Source: Methylobacter sp.
GTDB lineage: Bacteria; Pseudomonadota; Gammaproteobacteria; Methylococcales; Methylomonadaceae
DNA: 64,000 nucleotides
Assembly: GCA_030699385.1 (NCBI GenBank)
Contig: JAUYMY010000054.1
Span: 35,247-99,246, forward strand
Direction: 5' to 3'
Made by a program: the position numbers and the translations under genes. Positions 25,963 through 34,581 of this stretch are shown piece by piece. Below the pieces are notes generated by a model that saw nothing but the letters and a program-made list of their open reading frames with translations, did no database searches and was not told the DNA's origin. Position 1 is the stretch's first letter. Each line of letters opens with the position of its first letter.

Positions 25963-26226
25963 AACCCCAGCGGGGTTTAAGCCATTAGCCGGGGGTTGAG
26001 CGTAGCGACACCCCCGGATAGCCGCGACGATAATATTCCGACCCTGGAGGGGTCGCAGCGGGCACCTGAAAAATAATGTATTTATAAATCAAAGCCATAA
26101 CACTTTAACTCTTACACAGCATAGTCACTGCGACCCTTCCAGGGTCGTGTGTTTTTTTTATCGCATACCGGGGGTGTCGCTACGCTCAGCCCCCGGCTAA
26201 CGGCTGGCAAACCCTCCGGGTTGCAT
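25963..26226. repeat. Nested long inverted repeats
   Basis: Left: GTTTAAGCCATTAGCCGGGG continuing through TTGAGCGTAGCGACACCCCCGG; right (26168-26226): its imperfect complement, about 55 bp in all. Inside, GACCCTGGAGGGGTCGCAG (about 26039-26057) pairs with CTGCGACCCTTCCAGGGTC (about 26128-26146). The remaining centre is AT-rich with no reading frame. This accounts for the gene-free stretch 25824-26301. It may be a mobile palindromic element, or a very stable RNA structure upstream of the DUF3313 gene. Confidence 0.75.
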
Positions 26227-26301
26227 TTATGTTATCGATGTAATTGTATATAACGATGAGCGAAAGACTTAGTGGTAATAGTCTTTTTAGCCCGGCATTA
26301 A

Positions 26302-26907
26302 TCAAGGCTTAATTCGGGTAATTTTGGAACCTTGTAATCCTAAGCCGGCCATTAAGCCTTTTTGCCCGAATACCACGGCATAAACATCATCGCGTGCTGT
26401 CGTTGTGGTTATGTTTCTGGCCATGCCTTCATCCAGAACAACGATGCTGGGGCCGACGCCCACTTCAAAGCCTTTGCTGCTATTGAGATGAGCCAGCGCC
26501 GCATCATTCATAAAAAATAAAACATAATCAAACGTCTGTACGCCGGCCTGCAAACCGTAAGAACCGGCGACCAGATTGTAGTAGCCGACGGTTCTACCCT
26601 GTTTCCGCATCGCGCCTTTTCCGTATTGAGCTCCGCCGATAAACCCAGCTTTCAACACATTTGGAAACACCAGCACGCCTTTAGCCTTTGCCGCCAGTTG
26701 CTTGAAGGAAGGCGACTGCTGATACAGCGTAGTCAACGCGGTACTGACATCGCGATCGATTTCAGCCGCCGACATCGCATCCCCGCCCTTGACACCATTG
26801 CTTTGACAGCCGGACAGCATGGCAACCGCAATCAGCATTAAACAAGTCAGCTGTCTGATGCCGAACTTTGCGCTGATGGTTTCAGTGTTTAATTTTAAGT
26901 TATTCAT
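26302..26907 (-). CDS. YSC84/SYLF-domain lipoprotein
   Basis: 201 residues with lipobox LSGC (Cys about 34). The C-terminal two thirds (about 60-200), with KAKGVLVFPNVLKAGFIGGA, YGLQAGVQTFDYVLFF, VGVGPSIVVLD and DVYAVVFGQKGLMAGLGLQG, are the SYLF (Ysc84) domain, which binds phosphoinositides in eukaryotes. Bacterial members are exported proteins with unknown ligand. Probably anchored in the outer membrane. Confidence 0.9.
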   Translation of the reverse strand: MNNLKLNTETISAKFGIRQLTCLMLIAVAMLSGCQSNGVKGGDAMSAAEIDRDVSTALTTLYQQSPSFKQLAAKAKGVLVFPNVLKAGFIGGAQYGKGAMRKQGRTVGYYNLVAGSYGLQAGVQTFDYVLFFMNDAALAHLNSSKGFEVGVGPSIVVLDEGMARNITTTTARDDVYAVVFGQKGLMAGLGLQGSKITRIKP

Positions 26908-26954
26908 AATTTACTCTCTCGTTAATTGATTATTCGACGCGTTGCCGCGTTTAT

Positions 26955-27314
26955 TCAGCCGCGCAACCATTGCTCAGCCTCTGCCGCTAAGGACGGATCA
27001 AAAAATTTTATTTCAGTGCTGCGAAGCCCTGCCCCGACGAACATCAACATCGATTCTTCCCAGCGCTGCTCGCCGACAATCGCAATTTTGGCGATTTCAT
27101 CTCCCTGTTCCAACAATAAATCGTCCTCAGCCCAGTGTTCTGATTTTTCCCACCCGTCAAAGTCTTCGGTGAGCACCAATACCTTCGGCTGCACGCCGCG
27201 TTCGATAAAATCGCGAGCCACGTTCTGTAGCGCCTTTTGATCGGACAGCAGCATCGCCCCCCGAATATGAACGGTTATTACATTGCCATCAATTTTTATA
27301 ATCTCGTGAGACAT
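26955..27314 (-). CDS. SpoIIAA-like (STAS-fold) protein
   Basis: 119 residues, no signal peptide, so the only clearly cytoplasmic product in this part of the island. EIIKIDGNVITVHIRGAM and VLVLTEDFDGWEKSEHW match the SpoIIAA-like family, whose STAS-type fold may bind hydrophobic ligands. Placement between membrane-protein genes suggests a shared transcript; role unknown. Confidence 0.75.
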   Translation of the reverse strand: MSHEIIKIDGNVITVHIRGAMLLSDQKALQNVARDFIERGVQPKVLVLTEDFDGWEKSEHWAEDDLLLEQGDEIAKIAIVGEQRWEESMLMFVGAGLRSTEIKFFDPSLAAEAEQWLRG

Positions 27315-27333
27315 CGCTTACTCTCGTTTGTAG

Positions 27334-27843
27334 TTAATTTGGGTCATTCGGTAGTTGGGTGATTAGCTTGCGAAGACTGCCCGTTCCAAGACGGCGATCG
27401 AGTCCTGCGTAAAGGTGATATCCAAAAAACGTCAAGCCGATCACGATAACCTTGCCTAGCATGATGTTGCGATCCTTATGCTCCCAGGCGTAGATGAAGG
27501 CCTGCCCTATCATGCCAACCTCCCGGTAAGCATGAAAAAGCTTTTCCATAAATAACACCAGGAAGGTCACAAGCGCATAAACCAGCGTCTTATACAACGC
27601 AGCCATTCCCAAGGCATGGCTGGCGTCGAAACGCTTACCGGCTGGCGTCTTATCGAGAATGATCACGATTTTCGCGACAATCAGCGCGCTGACCGCCGCC
27701 GTCGACAGCGCATTAACTTCAACCTGATAGTCAGCCAAGAATAACTTTTTCAATGTCAGCATGATGGCAAAACACAAGAAAAAATACAGGCTGAGCCAAG
27801 CAACTTCCTTGAGCTCATGTTGTAAGTCTGATAGTCGTATCAT
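27334..27843 (-). CDS. Small integral membrane protein of unknown function
   Basis: 169 residues with about four hydrophobic segments: 14-30 (VAWLSLYFFLCFAIMLTL), 45-63, 80-105 (MAALYKTLVYALVTFLVLFM) and 128-147. A charged loop (LDKTPAGKRFDASHA) lies between the second and third. I recognise no named family. It lies 19 bp upstream of the SpoIIAA-like gene and is probably in its operon. Confidence 0.75.
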   Translation of the reverse strand: MIRLSDLQHELKEVAWLSLYFFLCFAIMLTLKKLFLADYQVEVNALSTAAVSALIVAKIVIILDKTPAGKRFDASHALGMAALYKTLVYALVTFLVLFMEKLFHAYREVGMIGQAFIYAWEHKDRNIMLGKVIVIGLTFFGYHLYAGLDRRLGTGSLRKLITQLPNDPN

Positions 27844-27898
27844 AGTTTCGCTTTTGAATGATTAAATAACATTTAAAAATGAGGTGACTGCTTTACTG

Positions 27899-28705
27899 CT
27901 ATTTAGGAAACATCAAAGTCACCACAAAACGCAGCCCCCAATCCGCTATGCCGTCCGGTTTCTCGGCATAATAACGGCCACCCAGCGTAAAAGCGACGGG
28001 TTGAGGGCCGATCTTGATCAGTTGTTGCACAGTCAAGTTAAGCGGCGTATTCCAACGCTCACCTTCCCAGTCGTAGGTCGATTCGGTATTAACACCGAAG
28101 GTCGTGAACGTTTTCGTGGTATAGGCCAGAAACGGCTGCATAAATGTAGAGCTCACTTCGGAACGCCTGTTGTTGCCGCTAAAAGACCACAGATGATTGG
28201 CCAACATGCCGTAAGTCCAACCGTTATTCTGCCGCAGCGCAACGGCGGTCGGCCCTGCTCCCCATTTCTGGCCGCCCAAGGCATCATCCGATGCGCTCGG
28301 ATACAAAAAAACCGGCCCGCCGCCTACGATCCAACCGCCGACCGATTCCTTTGGCGACATAAAGAAGCTTTGCACGATGTCGCCTAGTCCGCTCACGTCT
28401 GAACCACCGGACACGGGCGATTCAGCATGGACGATGGGCATGATCGTCCGCGTAATCAGATTCCAGTCGTCGCCTACCGAAAACGGAATCACCGGTTGCA
28501 CATTGGCGGTAAAACGCATGGCATCGGTTGAACCAATGCCGAAATCCCAGTTATTTTGCACTGGAACGCTGATCAGATTGGCAATCGGATTTTGCAGTTT
28601 TTTGGCCAGTTCGGCGGCATTGGCCTGAGCATCGTCCGCAGCCATGACAGACCTTGTTGTCATGGCTGCGCTTAACGCAAGAGCAATGGTTAAGTAACGC
28701 TTCAT
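27899..28705 (-). CDS. Outer-membrane transporter, neuromedin-U/MetA-like beta-barrel
   Basis: 268 residues with a signal peptide ending VMAAD (about 23). NPIANLISVPVQNNWDFGIG is the typical opening of proteins annotated neuromedin U or transporter, which belong with the MetA-like barrels. The C-terminus GLRFVVTLMFPK looks like a final strand. Substrate unknown. Its ATG overlaps the stop of the DUF1254 gene (TAATG), so the two are coupled, a pairing that suggests joint function. Confidence 0.82.
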   Translation of the reverse strand: MKRYLTIALALSAAMTTRSVMAADDAQANAAELAKKLQNPIANLISVPVQNNWDFGIGSTDAMRFTANVQPVIPFSVGDDWNLITRTIMPIVHAESPVSGGSDVSGLGDIVQSFFMSPKESVGGWIVGGGPVFLYPSASDDALGGQKWGAGPTAVALRQNNGWTYGMLANHLWSFSGNNRRSEVSSTFMQPFLAYTTKTFTTFGVNTESTYDWEGERWNTPLNLTVQQLIKIGPQPVAFTLGGRYYAEKPDGIADWGLRFVVTLMFPK

Positions 28706-30222
28706 TATTTGACCAACTCAATCTCGCCCGGCCGCCAGCTTTTATCGAACCAGGGTTCGAGCGGGCTGTACAGGCGCAGAATCGTGTTCCAGCCTTTGCC
28801 GGGCACGGTTTGCAACCAATTGACTTTGCCGGATGGTGCCTTGGGGCCAAAGTAAATGTCTACCGAACCATCGGCATTGACCACCATTTCTTTGTTTTGG
28901 CTGCTGATGCTGGGGAACTGCTGATCGGTTTGCAGCATCGAGCGGGTCTGGTTGTCGTACAAAATCACCGACCAGAAGTTTTTGACCGGGATATTCGGCG
29001 GCAGGTGCAATTTGTAGTTCTTGCTGCCATCGAGCGCTTTGCCTTTGCCGTCTTTGGCAGTCCAGGCATATTGCGAGCCTTGCCCCACCATCTTCGACTC
29101 CATCGCGGGCGTGACGCCGGTGGCCATAAAATAGTAAAGATTGTAGCCATCCAGATTACGTACCCCCGGTTGCGACTCAAACTTGTAGCCACCGAGGAAG
29201 GGTAGTTGCCAGGAACTGCCCTCATAATAATAGGCCTCCTTCTGCCGCGTCCTGAAGGATGTGGCGCGGGCGGTGGCGTCGCCTACAGTCGCCGCTTCGG
29301 TGAGGATTTTTTTCATCCGCGCATCCGGCGCAAAGGGTTTGCCTTTTTCAATGCCGATAGCCGCGTAATAGCCCAGCGTGACGGGATCAAGCGATTCGCT
29401 AGGTTCTTGTTGCACCACTTGATCCAAATACGCCCAAAATTGATAATCCGCCGGCGCGACCGTGCCAAAATCCTTGCCGGAGACATTGACAAAATTCATC
29501 GGCGGCGGATTGGCTGCATCGGCCAGACGATAAACCCGCGTGTGCTGTTTGACCAAATCCACACCCGGCTTGGGATCGCCATCGACCACGAAACTGCGCC
29601 AGGGTGCCCACAGATTGAAGGTGGGCGACTTGACCACAATATAACCCTCCGGAACATCACCGTTGTAGCCAGGCGGCAAAATCAGATACTTGCCACCTTC
29701 GCCCTTATCCGGGCCGGTAAGGCCAATATCGACCACCCAGCGAAACCACATGTCGTTGAGCGCGCCCAGCACCTTCGGCGGTGTTTCCAGTACGACAGGG
29801 CCGTCTTTCAAATCCAGCCACATCCAGCTATACGGCGTTTCAGTATTCGGAGTCAGGAACAGCGACTTTGAATCCATGCGGTTTTCAAAAATCGGCACCG
29901 TGCTATTGGCCGGGCCCAACTTCAGAATCTCGTTGCGATTGGCGGCTTGGCTGACCGCAGGCAAAGCCAGCAAATAGGCTTGAACCGCGCGTTGAAAATC
30001 CAGATTATCGTAGAGTTTTTCGACGCTGGCATCATCCGGAAAACCGTCGAAAAATTTCAGCGTGCCCAAGCGGGTTTTGACCTGATCCGGCATCGCAATG
30101 CCGGCCGGCACTTCGGTGGTCATTTTGTACTGCGCGGGTTTGGTCGGTTTAGCAACTGCGTTAGCTGTGAACAGGCCGAAGCTCACGGCAATCGCCGTGG
30201 CTAGTTTGGTTTTTTGCATCAT
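28705..30222 (-). CDS. DUF1254/DUF1214 exported protein
   Basis: 505 residues with a signal peptide ending AVAKP (about 25). The N-terminal domain (about 60-200, with FDGFPDDASVEKLYDNLDFQ and TPNTETPYSWMWLDLKDGPV) is DUF1254; the C-terminal domain (about 380-505, with FWSVILYDNQTRSMLQTDQ and NTILRLYSPLEPWFDKSW) is DUF1214. The two usually occur together in periplasmic proteins of unknown catalysis. Start at 30222 is favoured over an upstream extension because GGGAG precedes ATGATG and a clean signal peptide follows. Coupled with the outer-membrane barrel gene downstream. Confidence 0.88.
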   Translation of the reverse strand: MMQKTKLATAIAVSFGLFTANAVAKPTKPAQYKMTTEVPAGIAMPDQVKTRLGTLKFFDGFPDDASVEKLYDNLDFQRAVQAYLLALPAVSQAANRNEILKLGPANSTVPIFENRMDSKSLFLTPNTETPYSWMWLDLKDGPVVLETPPKVLGALNDMWFRWVVDIGLTGPDKGEGGKYLILPPGYNGDVPEGYIVVKSPTFNLWAPWRSFVVDGDPKPGVDLVKQHTRVYRLADAANPPPMNFVNVSGKDFGTVAPADYQFWAYLDQVVQQEPSESLDPVTLGYYAAIGIEKGKPFAPDARMKKILTEAATVGDATARATSFRTRQKEAYYYEGSSWQLPFLGGYKFESQPGVRNLDGYNLYYFMATGVTPAMESKMVGQGSQYAWTAKDGKGKALDGSKNYKLHLPPNIPVKNFWSVILYDNQTRSMLQTDQQFPSISSQNKEMVVNADGSVDIYFGPKAPSGKVNWLQTVPGKGWNTILRLYSPLEPWFDKSWRPGEIELVK

Positions 30223-30255
30223 GAACTTAACTCCCTTGTTTAGGTAATTTCTAAT

Positions 30256-30450
30256 AAAAAATGTCCCTGATAATCGAAAGCTGTAGAAAAGCAGAGTCCA
30301 CGAAAAAAACGAAAAGCACGAAAAGCCAAAAGTAGGCATCTCCAAGTGATACAAAAATAAGCAAAACTATTACTTTTACTGCTTTTTTTCGTGGCTTTCG
30401 TGATTTTCGTGGACAATTATTTGGAGCTGTTTTTTTCAGGAAATCGCCTT
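30256..30450. repeat. 195-bp CCACGAAA palindromic element, copy B
   Basis: Starts AAAAAATGTCCCTGATAATC and ends TCAGGAAATCGCCTT, the inverse of the ends of copy A (21968-22162). The inner arms pair as GTCCACGAAAAAAACGAAAA with TTTTCGTGATTTTCGTGGAC. The core, AAAAGTAGGCATCTCCAAGT, runs in the same direction as in copy A. It lies in the gap between the arylsulfatase and DUF1254 genes. Confidence 0.8.
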
Positions 30451-30501
30451 ATTCAAAACACTACGGAGTAGCGGCGCAAAGACACCGCTACTCCGAGCCG
30501 C

Positions 30502-32850
30502 TTATTTCACCTCAATGGTGACTTTCTCAATCTTGCCGGTAAAGCGAGTCTCAGCGCCCTGGCCGATTCCGGCGACTACCGGCGTAGCATCGTCGACACC
30601 CACATCGGCCGTTTCATCAGCCGAGAACACCATGGGCTGGGTTTGCTCGATACGGCCTTCAGCCAGTTTGCGGCCCTCTACAAACAAGGTGCCGGTGCCG
30701 CCTTTACCCAAACCACCGCCATCGTAAGCAAAATCGAACACCACCTTGCTTTTGCCTTTCGGCAAGGCTTCTGGAGAACTAATAGTGGTACTGCTCAAAC
30801 CCAGCAAGTTATAGGTGTAAGCGGGTTTGCCATCCTTCAGATACAAGCTCCAGCCGCCGAAACGTCCGCCTTGAGCAAGCACCACGCCATTAGCGCCGCC
30901 CTCCGGAATATCCAGCTCGGCAGTGATGGTTTTGGACTTGTTCTTGACATTGATGAACACGTTCTCGGACATGCCGGTCATGCCTTCGGCCAAGGTCAGC
31001 GAGGTGCGGCCGGCCATCAGGTCGGGACGATTCGCCAGCTCTGGATTCATCCGCTCCATTGTCCTGTCATCAATCGGCAATACGTTGTTTTTCTTCGCTT
31101 CTTTCAAGAACAAGGCTTGCATTTCCTTGAGTTTTTTGGGCTGCTGTAAGGCCAGATCATGAATCAAACTAAAATCGGTATGGGTATCGAATAGCTCCCA
31201 AGCCGAATCATCATTCAGCGCACGGCGTGGCTTAGGTTCCCACGGCGCTTTGTGAATGGTGCGCGCAAACCAGCCGTCATGATAAATGGCGCGGTTGCCG
31301 AACATCTCGAAGTATTGCGTGGTGTGCCGCTCTTTCGCTTTAGGCGCATCAAAGCTATAGCCCATGCTGACGCCATCCATCGGCCGTTGTTTGATGCCAT
31401 TGACGATTTTGGGTTCCGGCAAACCGGCCGCTTCCAGAATGGTCGGCGCAATGTCGATGACATGATGAAACTGCGTGCGTTGCTCGCCTTTGGCTTTGAT
31501 GCCTTTAGGCCAGCGCACCGCCATGCCGACTTTGGTGCCGCCGTGATCGGACGCCACTTGTTTGGTCCATTGATACGGCGTATCCAGCGCCACCGCCCAA
31601 CCTGCGGCCATGTGCGGATAGGTTTCCGGCCCGCCCCACTGATCCAGATGTTTGAGCATATCGGTGACTTGTTCGGGAACGCCGTTGAAATAGGTGTATT
31701 CGTTGAACATGCCGTTGCGGCCGCCTTCGGCGCTGGTGCCGTTGTCGCCATAAACAAACAGCACCAAGGTGTTATCGAGTTGACCGGTATCTTCTACGGC
31801 CTTGATCAGGCGGCCAATTTCGTGATCGGTCATTTCGATAAACGCGGCAAAGACTTCCATTTGGCGAGTAAACAGCTGCTTTTCCTCAGCCGACAGCGAA
31901 TCCCAGGCGGGAATCGCATCCGGTTTAGGCGCCAACTGCGTGCCTTCCGGCACTACGCCACGCTGGATTTGCCGCGCCAGAATTTCCTCGCGCAGTTTGT
32001 CCCAGCCTTGATCGAATTTTCCCTGCCAGCGCGCAATCCATTCTTTGGGTACATGATGCGGCGCATGCACAGCACCGGGCGCGAAATAGGTGAAAAATGG
32101 TCTATCGGGCGTCAGTGCCTTTTGATACTTGATCCAGGACACCGCCTGATCGGTCATGTCAGTCATGAAATGGTAGTTGGGATCGTTCGGTAACTCGACC
32201 GGTTTGGTGCCGTCGTAAATAAACGGTGCCCATTGATTGGTCTCGCCGCCTAAAAAGCCGTAAAACTTGTCAAAGCCCTGCCGGGTCGGCCAACGGTCGA
32301 ATGGCCCCGCCATGCTGGCTTCCCAAGCGGCGGTTTCGTGCCATTTGCCAAAGGCGGCGGTGGCGTAGCCGTTCAGGCGCAACATTTCAGCGACCGGTAC
32401 CACGTTGTTAGGAATCTGGCCGGTATTGCCGGGAAACGCGGTGCCGGTTTCGATGATGCCACCCATGTTATTGACATGATGGTTACGGCCGCTTTTGATC
32501 GCTGAACGGGTCGGCGAACACACAGCGGTGGTGTGAAAATTGTTGTAACTCACGCCTTCGTTGGCAATTTGCTCAAAGGTCGGCGTGGGAACAGGGCCCC
32601 CAAACGAGCTGGTGCCGGCAAAGCCCAAGTCATCCAGCAACACCAGCAATACGTTGGGCGCGCCTTTTGGCGCTTTCACTTCAAAGCGGGGCGGCGCCTT
32701 GGCATTGCGGACATCAACTTCATTGATGGGGGCAACTTTAGGTTCGGCAAGCGGCAAGACGGTGCGGTCGACGTCTTTCGCAGCGGCAAGTTCACCATGG
32801 CCGACGATTAACAAGGCGGCAACAGCTATTGCTATTTCATGCTTTTTCAT
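30502..32850 (-). CDS. Arylsulfatase (formylglycine-dependent, exported)
   Basis: 782 residues. Signal peptide (about 1-24), alkaline-phosphatase-superfamily sulfatase domain from about 62 and an all-beta C-terminal domain (about 640-782) that resembles a concanavalin-like lectin fold. The nucleophile motif CSPTR is at 111-115 and fits CxPxR, whose Cys is converted to formylglycine. The metal ligands Asp73-Asp74 (LLDDLG) and the later GDNGTSAEGG are present. It should release sulfate from organic sulfate esters in the periplasm. No formylglycine-generating enzyme or sulfate uptake gene is seen in the window. The first ATG with a normal signal peptide (32850) is used rather than an in-frame TTG 12 nt upstream. 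Confidence 0.93.
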   Translation of the reverse strand: MKKHEIAIAVAALLIVGHGELAAAKDVDRTVLPLAEPKVAPINEVDVRNAKAPPRFEVKAPKGAPNVLLVLLDDLGFAGTSSFGGPVPTPTFEQIANEGVSYNNFHTTAVCSPTRSAIKSGRNHHVNNMGGIIETGTAFPGNTGQIPNNVVPVAEMLRLNGYATAAFGKWHETAAWEASMAGPFDRWPTRQGFDKFYGFLGGETNQWAPFIYDGTKPVELPNDPNYHFMTDMTDQAVSWIKYQKALTPDRPFFTYFAPGAVHAPHHVPKEWIARWQGKFDQGWDKLREEILARQIQRGVVPEGTQLAPKPDAIPAWDSLSAEEKQLFTRQMEVFAAFIEMTDHEIGRLIKAVEDTGQLDNTLVLFVYGDNGTSAEGGRNGMFNEYTYFNGVPEQVTDMLKHLDQWGGPETYPHMAAGWAVALDTPYQWTKQVASDHGGTKVGMAVRWPKGIKAKGEQRTQFHHVIDIAPTILEAAGLPEPKIVNGIKQRPMDGVSMGYSFDAPKAKERHTTQYFEMFGNRAIYHDGWFARTIHKAPWEPKPRRALNDDSAWELFDTHTDFSLIHDLALQQPKKLKEMQALFLKEAKKNNVLPIDDRTMERMNPELANRPDLMAGRTSLTLAEGMTGMSENVFINVKNKSKTITAELDIPEGGANGVVLAQGGRFGGWSLYLKDGKPAYTYNLLGLSSTTISSPEALPKGKSKVVFDFAYDGGGLGKGGTGTLFVEGRKLAEGRIEQTQPMVFSADETADVGVDDATPVVAGIGQGAETRFTGKIEKVTIEVK

Positions 32851-32871
32851 AGACTCATCCAATGTATGTTA

Positions 32872-33657
32872 TTAAAAAGGCCGCAAAGTAAACGGCGTCG
32901 GATCACTGACTATCTCGTTCGGTTTGCGGTTGGCGATGGCTACAAACTGTTCCGCCCAACGATCCATGATGCCCTTCACCGGCCCGTACCAAGTCAGGCG
33001 GGTCAAATCGAGAGGCCCCGCATCCTGCATATCGCGATCGGCAAAGGTCGCGACCACTTCACCGGTTTCCATATCGCGTAGACGCCCTTCAAAAGCGGCA
33101 CGACGCTGATTGACAGCTCCGGCTGCGGTGCCGCCGCCCGGTTGCAGCCAGCCCAAAGCATGAAGAACCGGTTGCGATGGATCAATTTGTATCAATGCCA
33201 GTTCGAGTCGCAGCGCCGGCTGGCTGTGTTGGCCGGCATATTCGATCACGCGGAAACGGTGCTGAGGATCTTCTTTAAATTCGGTGAGGACTTGTTGGCG
33301 AAAATAATTCGCCAGCTCTTGAATATCGGTTTTCACATCGCTGATATAGTTTGCCGAACTCAATTTATGCAGCCAGTCCATGTCCATCATGTACTGCGTG
33401 TTGACAGGCGCGACGACCATTTCATGATAGAGACTCTTATCGAAGCCGGGTTTAATCCATACCTTCTGAAACGGCAGGTCTGCACGTTTAACCTGTTGTG
33501 TGGGATTTTCGATAAAGCCCGCATCGGGCGCAGCATCAACGGCTAACGCTTTAACGTCGTTGCTGCCGCTACGAACCGATGAACAGCCGGTCATCGTTAA
33601 GGCGGTTAATAAAGCCGCGGAAACAGCGGCAGCTTGAGTGGTACGTTTAATTTTCAT
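32872..33657 (-). CDS. DUF3313-type lipoprotein
   Basis: 261 residues with lipobox MTGC (Cys about 25). DAGFIENPTQQVKRADLPF and KVWIKPGFDKSLYHEMVVAP fit DUF3313. It lies 21 bp upstream of the arylsulfatase start and probably shares its transcript. It is a distant paralogue of the lipoprotein at 25122-25823. Confidence 0.8.
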   Translation of the reverse strand: MKIKRTTQAAAVSAALLTALTMTGCSSVRSGSNDVKALAVDAAPDAGFIENPTQQVKRADLPFQKVWIKPGFDKSLYHEMVVAPVNTQYMMDMDWLHKLSSANYISDVKTDIQELANYFRQQVLTEFKEDPQHRFRVIEYAGQHSQPALRLELALIQIDPSQPVLHALGWLQPGGGTAAGAVNQRRAAFEGRLRDMETGEVVATFADRDMQDAGPLDLTRLTWYGPVKGIMDRWAEQFVAIANRKPNEIVSDPTPFTLRPF

Positions 33658-33721
33658 AAATAAATTTGGATAGTTAAATTGGAGATATTTAAGTGAGGTA
33701 CTGCAAACATGTTTTTATCTA

Positions 33722-33771
33722 CCACGAAGATCACGAAGTTTCACTCTTCGTGCCGCTTTGTGTCTTCGTGG
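33722..33771. repeat. CCACGAAGA hairpin
   Basis: CCACGAAGATCACGAAG at the left pairs with a CTTTGTGTCTTCGTGG-type right arm. It is short and related in style to the CCACGAAA elements. It lies upstream of the DUF3313 gene. No coding frame is seen in 33658-33898. Confidence 0.5.
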
Positions 33772-33898
33772 CGACAAATTTTGTTAAGCGGTGATGCATG
33801 AGAAATTACGCTTTAAGCTGGATATTCGGCAAAAAGCGAAAAGATAATTGTGCGGGGCGGCAGCGAGCAACGCTAAACCCCCCGTCTTTGGCTAATGA

Positions 33899-34189
33899 TT
33901 AACGGCAGCCTTGATTGTTGCGGGTTTTGACACAGGTTGTGCCGTTTGCTGTTGTGGCAACACCGACGCCATTTTTAGCCTTGGCTTCCCCGCCTCTGCT
34001 GTTTTGGGTGGTAGTCACGCCGTATTGATTAGTTCCCGCCTTCCTGGCATTGCCGGTGTTTGGATTATAACTACCCGCTTCTTCACCGTTACTGCAAATC
34101 ACCTTACCGTTCGGTTTTTTTATGCAATCAGCAACGACTGTTGATGAAATAACCGAACAAACAACTAACAACATCATTTTTTTAAACAT
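33899..34189 (-). CDS. Small exported protein
   Basis: 96 residues with a signal peptide (about 1-20, ending VVAD). The mature part has four Cys (about 22, 32, 86, 95), suggesting two disulfides, and a Gly/Asn/Thr-rich centre (NQYGVTTTQNSRGGEAKAKN). Family not recognised. First gene of the minus-strand envelope block, isolated from its neighbours by about 240 bp. Confidence 0.7.
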   Translation of the reverse strand: MFKKMMLLVVCSVISSTVVADCIKKPNGKVICSNGEEAGSYNPNTGNARKAGTNQYGVTTTQNSRGGEAKAKNGVGVATTANGTTCVKTRNNQGCR

Positions 34190-34402
34190 AGGTTTATTTC
34201 CTGTTGATTATAGATTCTGGCATGTAAGGCCTTATTCGGGCAGCCTGCTGATCGCAGTATAGTGATTTAAGCTTTTTTAGCCGCTAAATTTTACCAATAA
34301 GGCCGTTAGTTTGACTAAATAAATTTAAACGGCTAGTGGCGCGAGTAGTCACTCCTGATTCATGATAGGCAAAGTGCTCAGTTAATTTGCATCGCTCGCA
34401 GT

Positions 34403-34466
34403 TGTGGGAGCGGTCACCGGCCGCGAACAATCGTGCGCCGTTCGCGACCGGGTGGCCGCTCCCACA
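34403..34466. repeat. REP-like palindrome, copy 1
   Basis: GTGGGAGCGGTCACCGGCCG opens a hairpin that closes with CGGGTGGCCGCTCCCAC; the loop carries GCGAACAATCGTGCGCCGTTCGC. An almost identical unit lies at 56683-56750. The head resembles REP elements of pseudomonads, which are moved by REP-associated transposases; none is in the window. The rest of the gap 34190-34581 shows no gene. Confidence 0.7.
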
Positions 34467-34581
34467 TCTTATGGCATGAGAACTGCAATTAGACGACTTA
34501 TTCAACACCAAGCCTTGTGATTTATTGCGCCGACCTTATATAGGGTAAAATACTTCTATCTCAACAAACACATTAACAATC

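Noticed and set aside
31252..32193. A 313-codon open frame on the plus strand opposite the arylsulfatase gene
   Set aside because: It lies wholly antisense to a clear sulfatase with conserved motifs, has no recognisable domain, and its composition mirrors the opposite strand.
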